64,000 nt of DNA from Vibrio pelagius (GTDB taxonomy: Bacteria > Pseudomonadota > Gammaproteobacteria > Enterobacterales > Vibrionaceae), in NCBI RefSeq assembly GCF_024347575.1, contig NZ_AP025505.1, forward strand, positions 62,001 through 126,000. Reading direction: 5' to 3'. A program made the position numbers and the translations under genes. The notes below the pieces were generated by a model. It searched no databases. It saw only the letters and a program-made list of their open reading frames with translations, and was not told where the DNA came from. Of this stretch, positions 36,136-45,332 are shown one piece after another. How positions within the stretch are numbered: the first letter of the stretch is position 1; every line of letters begins with the position of its first letter.

Positions 36136-39100
36136 TCTGGCGCTCTCCTTTTGGATCCAAAAACACAGTACTACAAATTTCAGCTTCTATTACGCGACCA
36201 TCCGCTTGTGGGTAATAGATCTTTTCTCCCATGCGATCAAGTCCGCCTTTCACAAAGCCCATTGCGATACTCCTACTTAGGTTTTCGCTCCAGTAACTAG
36301 AAGTAACATGTCCAACCATAGGCACCGGAATCGGCGCATTTGGATCAAGTACACCTTGTGAGCCTTCAGGAATGACAACATTAGGGTCAATCGTTTTTAA
36401 GCCGACCAACTGTTTACGATTTGATTTGACACAATCTTCACGTGCCATACCGCGTTTGCCGATAAAGCTAAATGGTTTTTTGTTTGCCACACACCATCCC
36501 ATACCTAAATCATAAGGATGAACGCTTCCATCGGTATCTTGACCTGCAATGATAAAGCCTTTCTCTGCTCGTAATATATGCATCGTTTCGGTACCGTAAG
36601 GTGTGATGTCATATTTCGCGCCGTGTTCAATCAACTTTTTCCAAACGTATAGCCCATAGTTCGCCTGTACGTTAATTTCGAATGAAAGCTCGCCAGTAAA
36701 TGAGATACGGAAAATACGTGCTGGTACACCGGCTACTGTCGCTTGTTTCCAGTCCATGAACGCAAAATTTTCTTTGCTTAAGTCACAGTCCGTTAGCTCT
36801 TGAAGCAGATTACGACTGTTCGGCCCTGAGATTGTTGCGGTTGCCCAGTGGTCGGTCACGGAGGTAAAATACACTTCCAGTTCTGGCCATTCTGTTTGAT
36901 GGTATAGTTCTAACCACTCAAGTACGTGAGCCGCACCACCGGTCGTCGTCGTCATTAGGAAGTGGTTTTCACCAAGACAAGACGTGACGCCATCATCAAA
37001 CACCATACCATCTTCGCCACACATCAAACCGTAGCGACATTTCCCGACTGGTAATTTTGCCCACGCATTACTGTAGATCCGCCCTAAAAATTCTCGAGCA
37101 TCTTTACCCTGAATATCTATCTTTCCAAGCGTCGAAGCATCAAGAATACCGACCGAATTACGAACAGCCAGACACTCACGGTTTAGAGTCTCTTGCATCG
37201 TTTCTGAGCCTCTTGGGAAGTACCACGGACGCTTCCACTGGCCAACATCTTCAAATTTTGCACCATTTTCAAGATGCCACTGGTGCATAGCTGTATATCG
37301 TTTAGGGTCGAATAATTCTTTGCAATTGCGCCCTGCGATCGCACCAAAAGTAACAGGCGTGTAGTTAGGACGGAAAATTGTCGTTCCCGTTTCAGGAATT
37401 GACTTGTTAAGCGCTTTCGCTGCGATGGCCATTCCATTGATGTTACCTAGCTTACCTTGGTCAGTACCAAAGCCTAAAGCCGTATAACGTTTAACATGTT
37501 CTATAGACTCAAAACCTTCTCGACACGCAAGTTCAATACCCGCGGCCGTAACATCATTTTGAAAATCAACAAACTGTTTTGGTGCGCGTGAAGTTTTTTT
37601 AGGATGAGGGATGTGGAAAATGGCCATAGGTTTAGCAAACTGCACTTCATCCGTTTTTGGCAAATGCACATCGACAGCACTCAAACCTAATTCTTGAATC
37701 GCCTTGTTTCCAGCCTCAATACCTTCCTTTAGTGCGCCTTGAGTCGTGAACGTGCCATTAATGGCGCCTGTTACTAATTGTTTCTGCTTTGTGTCGCCCG
37801 GAACAAAGCCAATCACGCTTTCATCCCATACAGGGCGACTTCCCGTATGACAAGATAAGTGGACAGCCGGACTGAATCCTCCAGAAGTGGCAATCGTATC
37901 CACTTGCAGAGTTTCGCCCGATTTATCTACTGCATTACCGCTTGCATCAAGCTTGTGAATTCGGACTCCGGTGACACGCTTATTGCCCATAGCTTCAACG
38001 ACTGCTGAGCCTTTGATGATACGGATTCCTCTATCGGCAACTTGTTGAATCAAAGCACTATCTGCATTAGCACGAGTGTCAACAACTGCGCTGACTTTTC
38101 GACCTGAAGCGTGCCAATCGAGTGCCGTTTGATACCCACTGTCATTGGCTGTCATTACAACTAGGTTTTCACCTGGAACCACCGAGTAACGATTAATATA
38201 AGTGGATACTGCGCTGCAAAGCATACAGCCTGGCAGATCATTATTACCAAATACTAACGGACGCTCGTGAGCTCCCGTAGCAAGCACAACCCACTTAGCT
38301 CGCACTCGATGTAAACGTTGACGTGCAGTATTACTAGGCGCAATATCCATAAGATGATCCGTACAGCGTTCGTGTATGGTCAAGAAGTTGTGGTCGTGGT
38401 AGCCATTGACGGTTGAACGTGGCAATAACATTACGTTAGGGAAACTTTCAAGTTCTTTAACTACCTCAGCGACCCACTCTACCCCTTCACGACCATCAAC
38501 CTGAGCTTTGGAGCTAAGTATGTCGCCGCCCATCTCACTTTGCTCATCCGCAAGAATCACACGAGCCCCACCACGTGCCGCGGTTAGCGCAGCCATTAAA
38601 CCAGCGGGACCTGCACCTACTACAAGCACATCGCAGTGCTGATTAATATTTTCGTAGCGATCAGGATCGCTGTCCAATGGTGAACGCCCTAACCCAGCCG
38701 CGCGACGGATGAACTTTTCATAGGTTTCCCACATCGATTTTGGCTGCATGAAGGTCTTGTAATAGAAACCTGGAGGCATCACACCACTTCCGACCTTACC
38801 AACCAGCCCCATTACGTCTTTCTCTACGTTTGGCCAACCGTTTGTCGATTGACACACCAAACCGTCGTATAAATCTTGCTGTGTAGCTCGGATATTTGGT
38901 ACCTGAGTCGCCTCAGTTGCTCCGAGTTGGAATATCGCGTTAGGCTCCTCTGCACCTGCGGCAATAATGCCGCGAGGACGGCTATACTTAAAGCTACGAC
39001 CAATAACGTCTACTCCATTTGCCAGCAACGCAGAAGCCAAGGTGTCACCGGCATAACCCTTGTATGACTTGCCATTGAATTCAAAACTGATTGACTTTGA

Positions 39101-39145
39101 TTGATCAACTCGGCTTCGCGATGAAATTCGATTTATTTGTTTCAC
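36128..39145 (-). CDS. soxA: Sarcosine oxidase alpha subunit
   Basis: Large subunit of 1005 residues. It starts with a 2Fe-2S ferredoxin-like region (GKSYKGYAGDTLASALLANG), then a dinucleotide-binding domain (DVLVVGAGPAGLMAALTAARGG) that holds NAD+. The C-terminal ~400 residues are like the glycine cleavage T-protein and bind tetrahydrofolate. The complex oxidises sarcosine to glycine, passes the methyl-derived unit to folate as 5,10-methylene-tetrahydrofolate and makes hydrogen peroxide. The length is that of complete family members. soxD lies 11 bases upstream. Confidence 0.96.
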   Translation of the reverse strand: MKQINRISSRSRVDQSKSISFEFNGKSYKGYAGDTLASALLANGVDVIGRSFKYSRPRGIIAAGAEEPNAIFQLGATEATQVPNIRATQQDLYDGLVCQSTNGWPNVEKDVMGLVGKVGSGVMPPGFYYKTFMQPKSMWETYEKFIRRAAGLGRSPLDSDPDRYENINQHCDVLVVGAGPAGLMAALTAARGGARVILADEQSEMGGDILSSKAQVDGREGVEWVAEVVKELESFPNVMLLPRSTVNGYHDHNFLTIHERCTDHLMDIAPSNTARQRLHRVRAKWVVLATGAHERPLVFGNNDLPGCMLCSAVSTYINRYSVVPGENLVVMTANDSGYQTALDWHASGRKVSAVVDTRANADSALIQQVADRGIRIIKGSAVVEAMGNKRVTGVRIHKLDASGNAVDKSGETLQVDTIATSGGFSPAVHLSCHTGSRPVWDESVIGFVPGDTKQKQLVTGAINGTFTTQGALKEGIEAGNKAIQELGLSAVDVHLPKTDEVQFAKPMAIFHIPHPKKTSRAPKQFVDFQNDVTAAGIELACREGFESIEHVKRYTALGFGTDQGKLGNINGMAIAAKALNKSIPETGTTIFRPNYTPVTFGAIAGRNCKELFDPKRYTAMHQWHLENGAKFEDVGQWKRPWYFPRGSETMQETLNRECLAVRNSVGILDASTLGKIDIQGKDAREFLGRIYSNAWAKLPVGKCRYGLMCGEDGMVFDDGVTSCLGENHFLMTTTTGGAAHVLEWLELYHQTEWPELEVYFTSVTDHWATATISGPNSRNLLQELTDCDLSKENFAFMDWKQATVAGVPARIFRISFTGELSFEINVQANYGLYVWKKLIEHGAKYDITPYGTETMHILRAEKGFIIAGQDTDGSVHPYDLGMGWCVANKKPFSFIGKRGMAREDCVKSNRKQLVGLKTIDPNVVIPEGSQGVLDPNAPIPVPMVGHVTSSYWSENLSRSIAMGFVKGGLDRMGEKIYYPQADGRVIEAEICSTVFLDPKGERQNA

Positions 39146-39156
39146 CTTAGGACTCC

Positions 39157-39441
39157 TTAACCTGCAACCAATGAAGGTTGCTCTCCAATCTTGTACACTT
39201 CCTTGATTTCGTACGTTTGAGTATCACGTGTTATGTTAAAAAACTTACGACAGCCCGCTGAGTGCACCCAAAGCTCATGATGAAGACCACGAGGGTTTTT
39301 ACGAAAGAATAAGTATTCTCCCCACTCTTCATCAGTACAGTTATCCGGGTCTACCGGACGAGATATATGCGCCTGGCCTTTTGGTTGAAATTCTTCTTCT
39401 TCTCGAAACTCACGACAGTGAGGGCAATAAATCAAAAACAT
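39157..39441 (-). CDS. soxD: Sarcosine oxidase delta subunit
   Basis: Protein of 94 residues. Zinc ligands are visible in YCPHCREFREEEEF and in the later HSAGCRKFF. DEEWGEYLFFRKNPRGLHHELWVH is the conserved body, here in parts. It is the small zinc subunit of the heterotetramer, placed between soxB and soxA with 14 and 11 bases of spacing. Confidence 0.93.
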   Translation of the reverse strand: MFLIYCPHCREFREEEEFQPKGQAHISRPVDPDNCTDEEWGEYLFFRKNPRGLHHELWVHSAGCRKFFNITRDTQTYEIKEVYKIGEQPSLVAG

Positions 39442-39455
39442 AAATTTTCTCCCTG

Positions 39456-40709
39456 TTAATGCGCTACGCCCGCAGCACCGTGTTCATCAATCAAAGCTCC
39501 AGAATTAAAGCGGAACATAGAAAATGGTTTTGCTAAGTCATGCATTTCACCTTTAGCCAAACTTGCAGCGAAAACGTTGCCTGAACCAGGTGTTGCTTTG
39601 AAGCCACCAGTTCCCCAACCACAGTTAAAGAATAAGTTTTTCACTGGCGTTTTAGAGATGATTGGACATGCATCGGCAGTCGTATCCACTATGCCTCCCC
39701 ACTGCCTGTTCATTCTGACGCGAGAAAATATTGGGAACATTTCGATGATGGCTTGTACTGTGTGCTCGATAGTAGAGTAAGAGCCACGTTGCCCGTAGCC
39801 ATTGTAGCCATCAATACCCGCACCGATTACCAAGTCACCTTTATCTGACTGACTGATATAACCATGAACGTGATTCGACATAACTACCGTATCTAAGATC
39901 GGTTTGATCGGTTCCGATACTAGTGCCTGCAATGGGTGAGACTCTAATGGCAAATCGAATCCAGCCATCTTCGCCAATACACCAGAGTTACCCGCGACCA
40001 CGCAGCCTACTGTGTCAGCCATGATATTACCGTAACGATTAGTCTTAACACCTACGACTGCTCCATCTTCGATTATCATATCGACAACTTCTGTTTGCTG
40101 AATGAGGTCAACGCCCATGCTATCGGCACCACGAGCGTAACCCCAAGCAACCGCATCGTGACGAGCTACACCTGCATTTTCTTGCCATGACGCGCCAAGG
40201 ATCGGATATCGAGTGTTAGTAGAACAATCCAAATGGGGCACAAGCTCTTTTACTTGTTGTGTATCAAGTACTTCACCTTGAATACCGTTTAGACGGTTGG
40301 CTGCAACACGACGTTCAATATCACGCATATCCTGTAGGGTATGTCCAAGGTTCAGACAACCGCGACGAGAAAACATTACGTTGTAATTTAGGTCTTGTGA
40401 TAAGCCATCCCACAGCTTCAATGAATGTTCATACAAGAATGCTGCTTCGTCCCATAGGTAGTTAGAGCGTACGATTGTGGTGTTACGTGCTGTATTTCCC
40501 CCGCCTAAATAACCTTTTTCTATAACAGCGACGTTGGTAATACCGTGTTCTTTTGCTAGATAATATGCAGTAGCCAAACCATGACCACCGCCACCGATAA
40601 TAATTACATCATATTTCTTTTTTGGAGTAGGATTGCGCCAAACACTTTGCCAATTTTCATGATGTGAAAATGCGTGTTTAATTAGCCCAAAACCAGAATA
40701 ATGCTGCAT
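39456..40709 (-). CDS. soxB: Sarcosine oxidase beta subunit
   Basis: Catalytic flavoprotein subunit of 417 residues. The FAD-binding motif [23 protein letters not shown] is near residue 33. [15 protein letters not shown] and [15 protein letters not shown] are family signatures. This subunit binds FAD non-covalently and, from family knowledge, FMN covalently through a His, and it oxidises sarcosine. First gene of the soxBDAG-purU operon. Serine hydroxymethyltransferase, often part of such operons, is not present here. Confidence 0.95.
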   Translation of the reverse strand: MQHYSGFGLIKHAFSHHENWQSVWRNPTPKKKYDVIIIGGGGHGLATAYYLAKEHGITNVAVIEKGYLGGGNTARNTTIVRSNYLWDEAAFLYEHSLKLWDGLSQDLNYNVMFSRRGCLNLGHTLQDMRDIERRVAANRLNGIQGEVLDTQQVKELVPHLDCSTNTRYPILGASWQENAGVARHDAVAWGYARGADSMGVDLIQQTEVVDMIIEDGAVVGVKTNRYGNIMADTVGCVVAGNSGVLAKMAGFDLPLESHPLQALVSEPIKPILDTVVMSNHVHGYISQSDKGDLVIGAGIDGYNGYGQRGSYSTIEHTVQAIIEMFPIFSRVRMNRQWGGIVDTTADACPIISKTPVKNLFFNCGWGTGGFKATPGSGNVFAASLAKGEMHDLAKPFSMFRFNSGALIDEHGAAGVAH

Positions 40710-41299
40710 TTGTCTGTTCCTTCATTTCAGCTAAAATCAATGACCGTTTTAGAACTCTTGGTATGCAGGGAAGTCACGGCATAGTGCCTGTACTTTGCTT
40801 CCTACTTCTTCAATCGAGATCATCGTTCCCTATATTACGTTTCGATGTTTCGAGTAGCGTTGACCATGTATTATCCTTTAAATTGGTTGCTACCATTATT
40901 ATTTTGGCGTTAGGTTCTTTAAGAATTATTAAACTAAGAGCCACAACTAAAATCCAAATAAAGCAACATTATGGTAACCAAATCGAAACTCTTGGCTTGC
41001 GTAATCACGACAAATCCATCTAATTTGCGACATCGTTTAAATGACTTTTTAATGCTATTGATGACGTTAAAATACAGATCATCAAAAAAGTAGTTCTGTA
41101 ACTACGTTGAAACCCAAAAATAAAAACTTGATTACTACTGAACATATTTTACTAATCATGACAAATAATTAGTAATGTACTGAGAGATAAATAAGGCGCT
41201 AGATACTTTGCTCTTAAATAATAACGAACTTTAATTTCTATATCCGTTTTCTGAATTAGGTCGTACTATAAAAACAGTTAGCGGGACTGATTTAATTAT
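40710..41299. other. Intergenic region upstream of soxB
   Basis: About 590 bp containing the sox promoter. A dyad GGCA-TAG-TGCC lies about 90 bases before soxB and could be part of an activator site. The remainder is AT-rich with no recognised element. An 86-codon plus-strand frame here shows no family resemblance and is not annotated. Confidence 0.45.
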
Positions 41300-41369
41300 T
41301 ATGAAAGCAGAGAGAGGATGTAAGGCTCACCCTCCCTAAATGATCATCCCGTATAGGATAAAATTTGGG

Positions 41370-41492
41370 GGTCGCTACGCTGGCTATCAAAATATCTCAG
41401 CTAATAGCTGAGCCGGGTAACCAGATTGATGACTCTACGAGACATCGACTAGTAGTCGGTAGAAAGTGAACCGTACTCGAGGCTGATTACCC
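41370..41492 (-). ncRNA. Candidate structured RNA or structured 3' UTR
   Basis: Read on the minus strand, the segment starts 15 bases after the stop of the two-domain NTF2-like gene. GGGTAATCAG pairs with CTGGTTACCC (one G-U pair) around an inner hairpin CGACTA-C-TAGTCG. It is followed by CTCAGCT-ATT-AGCTGAG. The G-U pair is a C-A mismatch on the other strand, so the minus strand folds better. The region is more GC-rich than the AT-rich DNA to its left. No known RNA family was recognised. Confidence 0.4.
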
Positions 41493-41506
41493 AACTTAGA
41501 TAACGG

Positions 41507-42526
41507 TTATTGGGACAAATAACCGAAGCGAGATTGATTGAGTTCACGCATACGAGCGAATACGTCAACACCCAATTGATTGTAAACATCGAGAATATCA
41601 ACCAGTACCCAGTTTTCTCGAATTAACGGGCCTTCACAACGCCAGAAGTCCAAACTACGCATCGTGATCTCTTTGTCACTTGGCGCAATACCAAGCCAGC
41701 CATCACCAGAAAGCGTCATACTCATACCTGGCCATGCAGTGAAGGCTACGTAGTTATTTTCCGCAAATAATACGCCATTTCCCCAGATGGTGGTTCTGTC
41801 TGGCATCGCATTTAAAAATGGGATCTGATGGTGTTTTCTAAAACCTTGAATCCCACGCGCCGTGCCAATGGTGGATGGTCCATACCAGCTACAACGTGGG
41901 TGCCAGTAGGATTCAAGTCCCATTGCTTTGGCACCACCTTCAGCATGTTTGAGTAAGCCATGAAGCATATTGTTGACGACGTGAAAGGTTTCTTGTGTCA
42001 ATCCTTCATTTGGTTCACCTAGCATCACGCCATCATGAGTTGCTGGTGACGGGACATGCCACTCTCGGCCGAGGCTCGGAGAGAGTGGCCATGATTGAGA
42101 TTGAATCATAAGCTCAGGAATGTCCCATAGTGCTTGAATTTCCACTACCTGTCCGCCTTCAATGCGATAAAATTCATGAAATCGCATCGATACTTGTTTA
42201 CCGGTAGGGGGAATATCAAGCCAAGGCTGTTCAAATGTTCCGGTGTAATAGCCACCGGCACCAACCCACTCGTCGCCGTTGGCTTCATTAGCCATCAAAA
42301 TGTAAGTCCGCTTTTCAAGATCAGGAATCGCAGAAATAAGTGGAGCGAAAACTTGATGGTAGTATTCGTTTGGTCCCTGTAACGTTTCAAAAGGGAAACA
42401 CATCTGCACAATGGCATCAGGCGCTAAAGTTTCGTTTAACAAACGAATAAAATGTTCTGGCTCATGATCATAAAGTGCTTCGTTAAGGGTGTGAATTAAA
42501 GCCTTATTCGATGAATACGTTGTCAT
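41507..42526 (-). CDS. Tandem NTF2/SnoaL-like domain protein (paralogue 1)
   Basis: Protein of 339 residues that appears to be two SnoaL-like (NTF2 fold) domains in a row. The first half has FHEFYRIEGGQVVEIQALWDIPEL, a typical last-strand region of the fold; the second has SWYGPSTIGTARGIQGF, in which a short Trp-x-Gly-Pro motif is shared with two other local proteins, and it ends in ENWVLVDILD. No signal peptide. NTF2-fold enzymes include cyclases, isomerases, hydrolases and dehydratases, so the reaction is open. It follows paralogue 2 after 167 bp on the same strand. Confidence 0.75.
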   Translation of the reverse strand: MTTYSSNKALIHTLNEALYDHEPEHFIRLLNETLAPDAIVQMCFPFETLQGPNEYYHQVFAPLISAIPDLEKRTYILMANEANGDEWVGAGGYYTGTFEQPWLDIPPTGKQVSMRFHEFYRIEGGQVVEIQALWDIPELMIQSQSWPLSPSLGREWHVPSPATHDGVMLGEPNEGLTQETFHVVNNMLHGLLKHAEGGAKAMGLESYWHPRCSWYGPSTIGTARGIQGFRKHHQIPFLNAMPDRTTIWGNGVLFAENNYVAFTAWPGMSMTLSGDGWLGIAPSDKEITMRSLDFWRCEGPLIRENWVLVDILDVYNQLGVDVFARMRELNQSRFGYLSQ

Positions 42527-42693
42527 TCGTTACTCCGTTATAAACTCTTACAGTTACGTGACATTAATAACCAATTATTATACCGGGGTTTTTGGCGCCC
42601 ATTTCATAAACTATCGTTATTAATGCTGGATGTGATTTGCAATATATTGAATCAATTGGAACTTATCTTAATTGGATTCGTAGTCAGTCTCTT

Positions 42694-43710
42694 TTAAATT
42701 TCTTCCACTAATTCATTCGTCGATTTGGGAAGTTTATCGAGTAAATTAACTCCACACTGTTGGCCAAACTCAATGAGGTCAATAAGCACCCAGTTTTCAT
42801 GAAGTTTGTCATCTCTTCGAACGTAGAAGTCCATGATGTTCATACCTATTGCACCACCAGTAGGTTGAAAGCCTCTAAACGGTTTGCCTGTGAAGTGACC
42901 TTTCAAACTTGGCCAACCAGTAAAGGCTGCCGTTAAACCATCAGCGATACGAGCTCTGTGATAACCGCCGGTACGACCTGGGAAGCTTGCGACCGATGGC
43001 CCTTGAGCATACTTTTGAAACTCTTCAAATCCGTAACAAGACCCGACTCCCCACGGTCCATGCCATACCATGTCTTCATGCCAAAAATCAGCCATTCCCA
43101 TGCTGGCAAGTTGGCTACCCTTTAGTCGATTACAGCCGCCTAGCATATCTTCGACAAGCTCAAGCGTTTTCCTTGATTCATCAGGATCTTGGTCTTCATA
43201 ACACAAACCATTATCTAAAGCAGGCCCGGGTGCCACCTCACTTCTGCCTTCAAAGGGTGGTAACAACGGGAAACCGGCTTGTGCGGATAGTCCGAGAATG
43301 TCAAACAGGCAGAGTATTTCTACAATCTGCTGATCAACGACCTTATAAAACTCGCCAAAGCGAAACCGTACGGGTTGTTTAGCCGGTGGGATACCAACAT
43401 AAGGCGCTTGCATTGTTCCAACAAACTCCCCTGCTGAAACCACCCAAGTCCCACCTTCAAACTCACCACCTAAAAACAGATAATCTTTGCGCTGTATTTG
43501 TGGAAATGTTCTCGCTAATGGCTGATAAACGCTTTGAAAAACTGCTTCAACTCCGGAGAGTTGTCCAATCGGCTGTGGGCCGTAAAAGTCAACGTCGTTA
43601 GAGAAGGCTGCTTTGTTTGGCAGAAGATATTGTGATTCCGGATGAGCGAGATGTTTCCAAAGCTGCTTGATGAGCTTTTTGGCACTTTTTATTGATGGTG
43701 AAGTAGACAT
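42694..43710 (-). CDS. Tandem NTF2/SnoaL-like domain protein (paralogue 2)
   Basis: Protein of 338 residues with the same two-domain layout. FGEFYKVVDQQIVEILCLFDILGL ends the first domain. VWHGPWGVGSCYGFEEF and ENWVLIDLIEF in the second match the positions of those motifs in paralogues 1 and 4. It has no signal peptide and so is cytoplasmic. It is divergent from the ABC importer operon over about 390 bp, so both units can share control. Function unknown; it probably acts on the imported compound. Confidence 0.75.
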   Translation of the reverse strand: MSTSPSIKSAKKLIKQLWKHLAHPESQYLLPNKAAFSNDVDFYGPQPIGQLSGVEAVFQSVYQPLARTFPQIQRKDYLFLGGEFEGGTWVVSAGEFVGTMQAPYVGIPPAKQPVRFRFGEFYKVVDQQIVEILCLFDILGLSAQAGFPLLPPFEGRSEVAPGPALDNGLCYEDQDPDESRKTLELVEDMLGGCNRLKGSQLASMGMADFWHEDMVWHGPWGVGSCYGFEEFQKYAQGPSVASFPGRTGGYHRARIADGLTAAFTGWPSLKGHFTGKPFRGFQPTGGAIGMNIMDFYVRRDDKLHENWVLIDLIEFGQQCGVNLLDKLPKSTNELVEEI

Positions 43711-44096
43711 AGATTTCTCCGAATGGATGTTCGTCTATTGAGTAGAAAAGTTTAATGAAGAATTGATGGATACCTATCCACCGATAAGCTAAGTAATCTT
43801 TACTCACTGAACTGCAATTTGTAAACAACTTGTTTCACTGATTACTGTTATTATTTATCGGCCATTTCTTTAACTAAGTATCAATAAAATTAACAAAAAT
43901 AGCTTTAAACCCCAGAATATAACCATGTAATAGACTTAATCTCTAAAAATTTGCTTTTTTCAAGACTGTAATTCAATGGCTATTTTTTGCTCAAAGTCTC
44001 ATTATTCACAACGTACCTATTTTTAAATTTGCATTCGTATTCATAATGTGAAAAGTTTTAATAAACTTGTTGCAAATATGTTACTTCGGAGGAAGT
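43711..44096. other. Divergent promoter region of the NTF2/ABC locus
   Basis: About 385 bp of AT-rich DNA between paralogue 2 and the ABC ATPase gene. It must hold promoters in both directions. No clear operator or riboswitch was recognised, and no regulator gene lies within the locus. Confidence 0.5.
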
Positions 44097-45224
44097 GTGG
44101 CTAGAATACAACTGAAATCCCTTACTAAGAAGTGGGGAAAAGTCTACGGTGTAAACGACGTCAATCTAGACATTAAAGACCAAGAGTTCGTGGTTTTTCT
44201 TGGGCCGTCAGGATGCGGTAAGACAACAACGATGCGCATGATTGCGGGCTTGGAAGACCCTTCAAGTGGGGAAATTCACATTGGAGATCGCGTGGTTAAT
44301 GAACTTGATCCCAAGGACAGAGACGTCGCAATGGTATTCCAAAGCTATGGTCTGTACCCCAACCTCACCATCTACGAAAATATTCGTTTTCCACTTAAAG
44401 TTCGAAAAGTTGATGCTGCGACTCACGATGAAAGAGTTAAGCGTGCAGCAGAAATGGTGGAGTTAGGGGATCTTCTTGATCGTTATCCTAGAGAACTATC
44501 GGGTGGGCAACGACAACGTGTAGCCCTCGCACGAGCTGTTGTACGTGAACCTACCGTATTCCTGATGGACGAACCTTTATCCAACCTAGATGCCAAGCTT
44601 AGAGTATCAACACGCGCTCAATTGAAGCATCTTCAGCATGAGCTAAAAGTCACCACCATTTACGTTACCCACGATCAGATCGAAGCAATGACACTTGCTG
44701 ACCGAGTAGTTGTAATGAATGGTGGAGAGATTCAACAAGTAGGTACTCCAACCGAAATTTATAACAACCCCGCCAACGTATTCGTGGCAAGTTTTATAGG
44801 CTCACCTGCTATGAACTTGGTCGAGGGCACCATTAAAGACGGTGTCTTTGAAGCAGAGAATATCCGTATCAGTGGCTTAAGCACAGAGGTGACGGGTGAC
44901 GTTATCTTGGGTTATCGAGCAGAGGATGCGCAAGTTACAGAACATCAAGCACTCAATTCTGTACCGCTTTACAACAGCTACAGCGAACTTGGGTCAGCGG
45001 CTCGAAAACGCCAAGAGTTTGAGCCTCAGATTGCGGTCAGCGCACCGGTTTATAGTATGGAACTGTTGGGTGATGCCACAATGGTGACGGTTAAAACGGG
45101 AAGTGCACTGTTTGCGGCGAAAGCCGATAAGCATTTCAGAATTGATATCGACCAGCCGATTAGTTTTGAGCTCGATGTCTCGCATTGTCATCTATTCGAC
45201 AAACAAACCGGTCAAAGAATCTAG
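44097..45224 (+). CDS. ABC importer ATPase (MalK/UgpC type)
   Basis: Cytoplasmic ATPase of 375 residues. Walker A is GPSGCGKTTT, the signature LSGGQRQRVALARA, and Walker B VFLMDEPLSNLDAKLR with the switch His in VTHDQIEAMTLADRV. A C-terminal regulatory OB-like domain (TOBE) follows from about residue 240, as in sugar importers of the CUT1 class. GTG is taken as the start because GGAGGA lies 4 bases before it; an upstream in-frame TTG has no such site. It energises the permease pair encoded downstream. Confidence 0.93.
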   Translation: MARIQLKSLTKKWGKVYGVNDVNLDIKDQEFVVFLGPSGCGKTTTMRMIAGLEDPSSGEIHIGDRVVNELDPKDRDVAMVFQSYGLYPNLTIYENIRFPLKVRKVDAATHDERVKRAAEMVELGDLLDRYPRELSGGQRQRVALARAVVREPTVFLMDEPLSNLDAKLRVSTRAQLKHLQHELKVTTIYVTHDQIEAMTLADRVVVMNGGEIQQVGTPTEIYNNPANVFVASFIGSPAMNLVEGTIKDGVFEAENIRISGLSTEVTGDVILGYRAEDAQVTEHQALNSVPLYNSYSELGSAARKRQEFEPQIAVSAPVYSMELLGDATMVTVKTGSALFAAKADKHFRIDIDQPISFELDVSHCHLFDKQTGQRI

Positions 45225-45233
45225 TTCTAATCC

Positions 45234-45294
45234 AGATAAGTATCAGCTTGATGATGGACGCCTTCAACTGGATATATTGAGCTTTTACTTATCT
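45234..45294 (+). other. Inverted repeat between ATPase and binding-protein genes
   Basis: AGATAAGTA (45234-45242) and its exact complement TACTTATCT (45286-45294) enclose 43 bases in the gap before the binding-protein gene. Further pairing of AATC with GATT extends it. It may be an mRNA structure affecting expression, or chance. Confidence 0.35.
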
Positions 45295-45332
45295 AGATTG
45301 GCGGGACGAACAGAAAAATAAAGGATTTTATA

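Noticed and set aside
40763..41023. 86-codon plus-strand frame upstream of soxB
   Set aside because: No ribosome site, no family resemblance and an odd composition; it lies in the sox promoter region.
41300..41492. Glycine riboswitch for the sox genes
   Set aside because: The conserved glycine-aptamer sequences were not found on either strand.
41370..41492. Group II intron domain fragment
   Set aside because: Some pieces look similar, but no domain V or reverse transcriptase was found.
42987..43382. 131-codon plus-strand frame inside paralogue 2
   Set aside because: Antisense shadow of the NTF2-like gene with no family resemblance.
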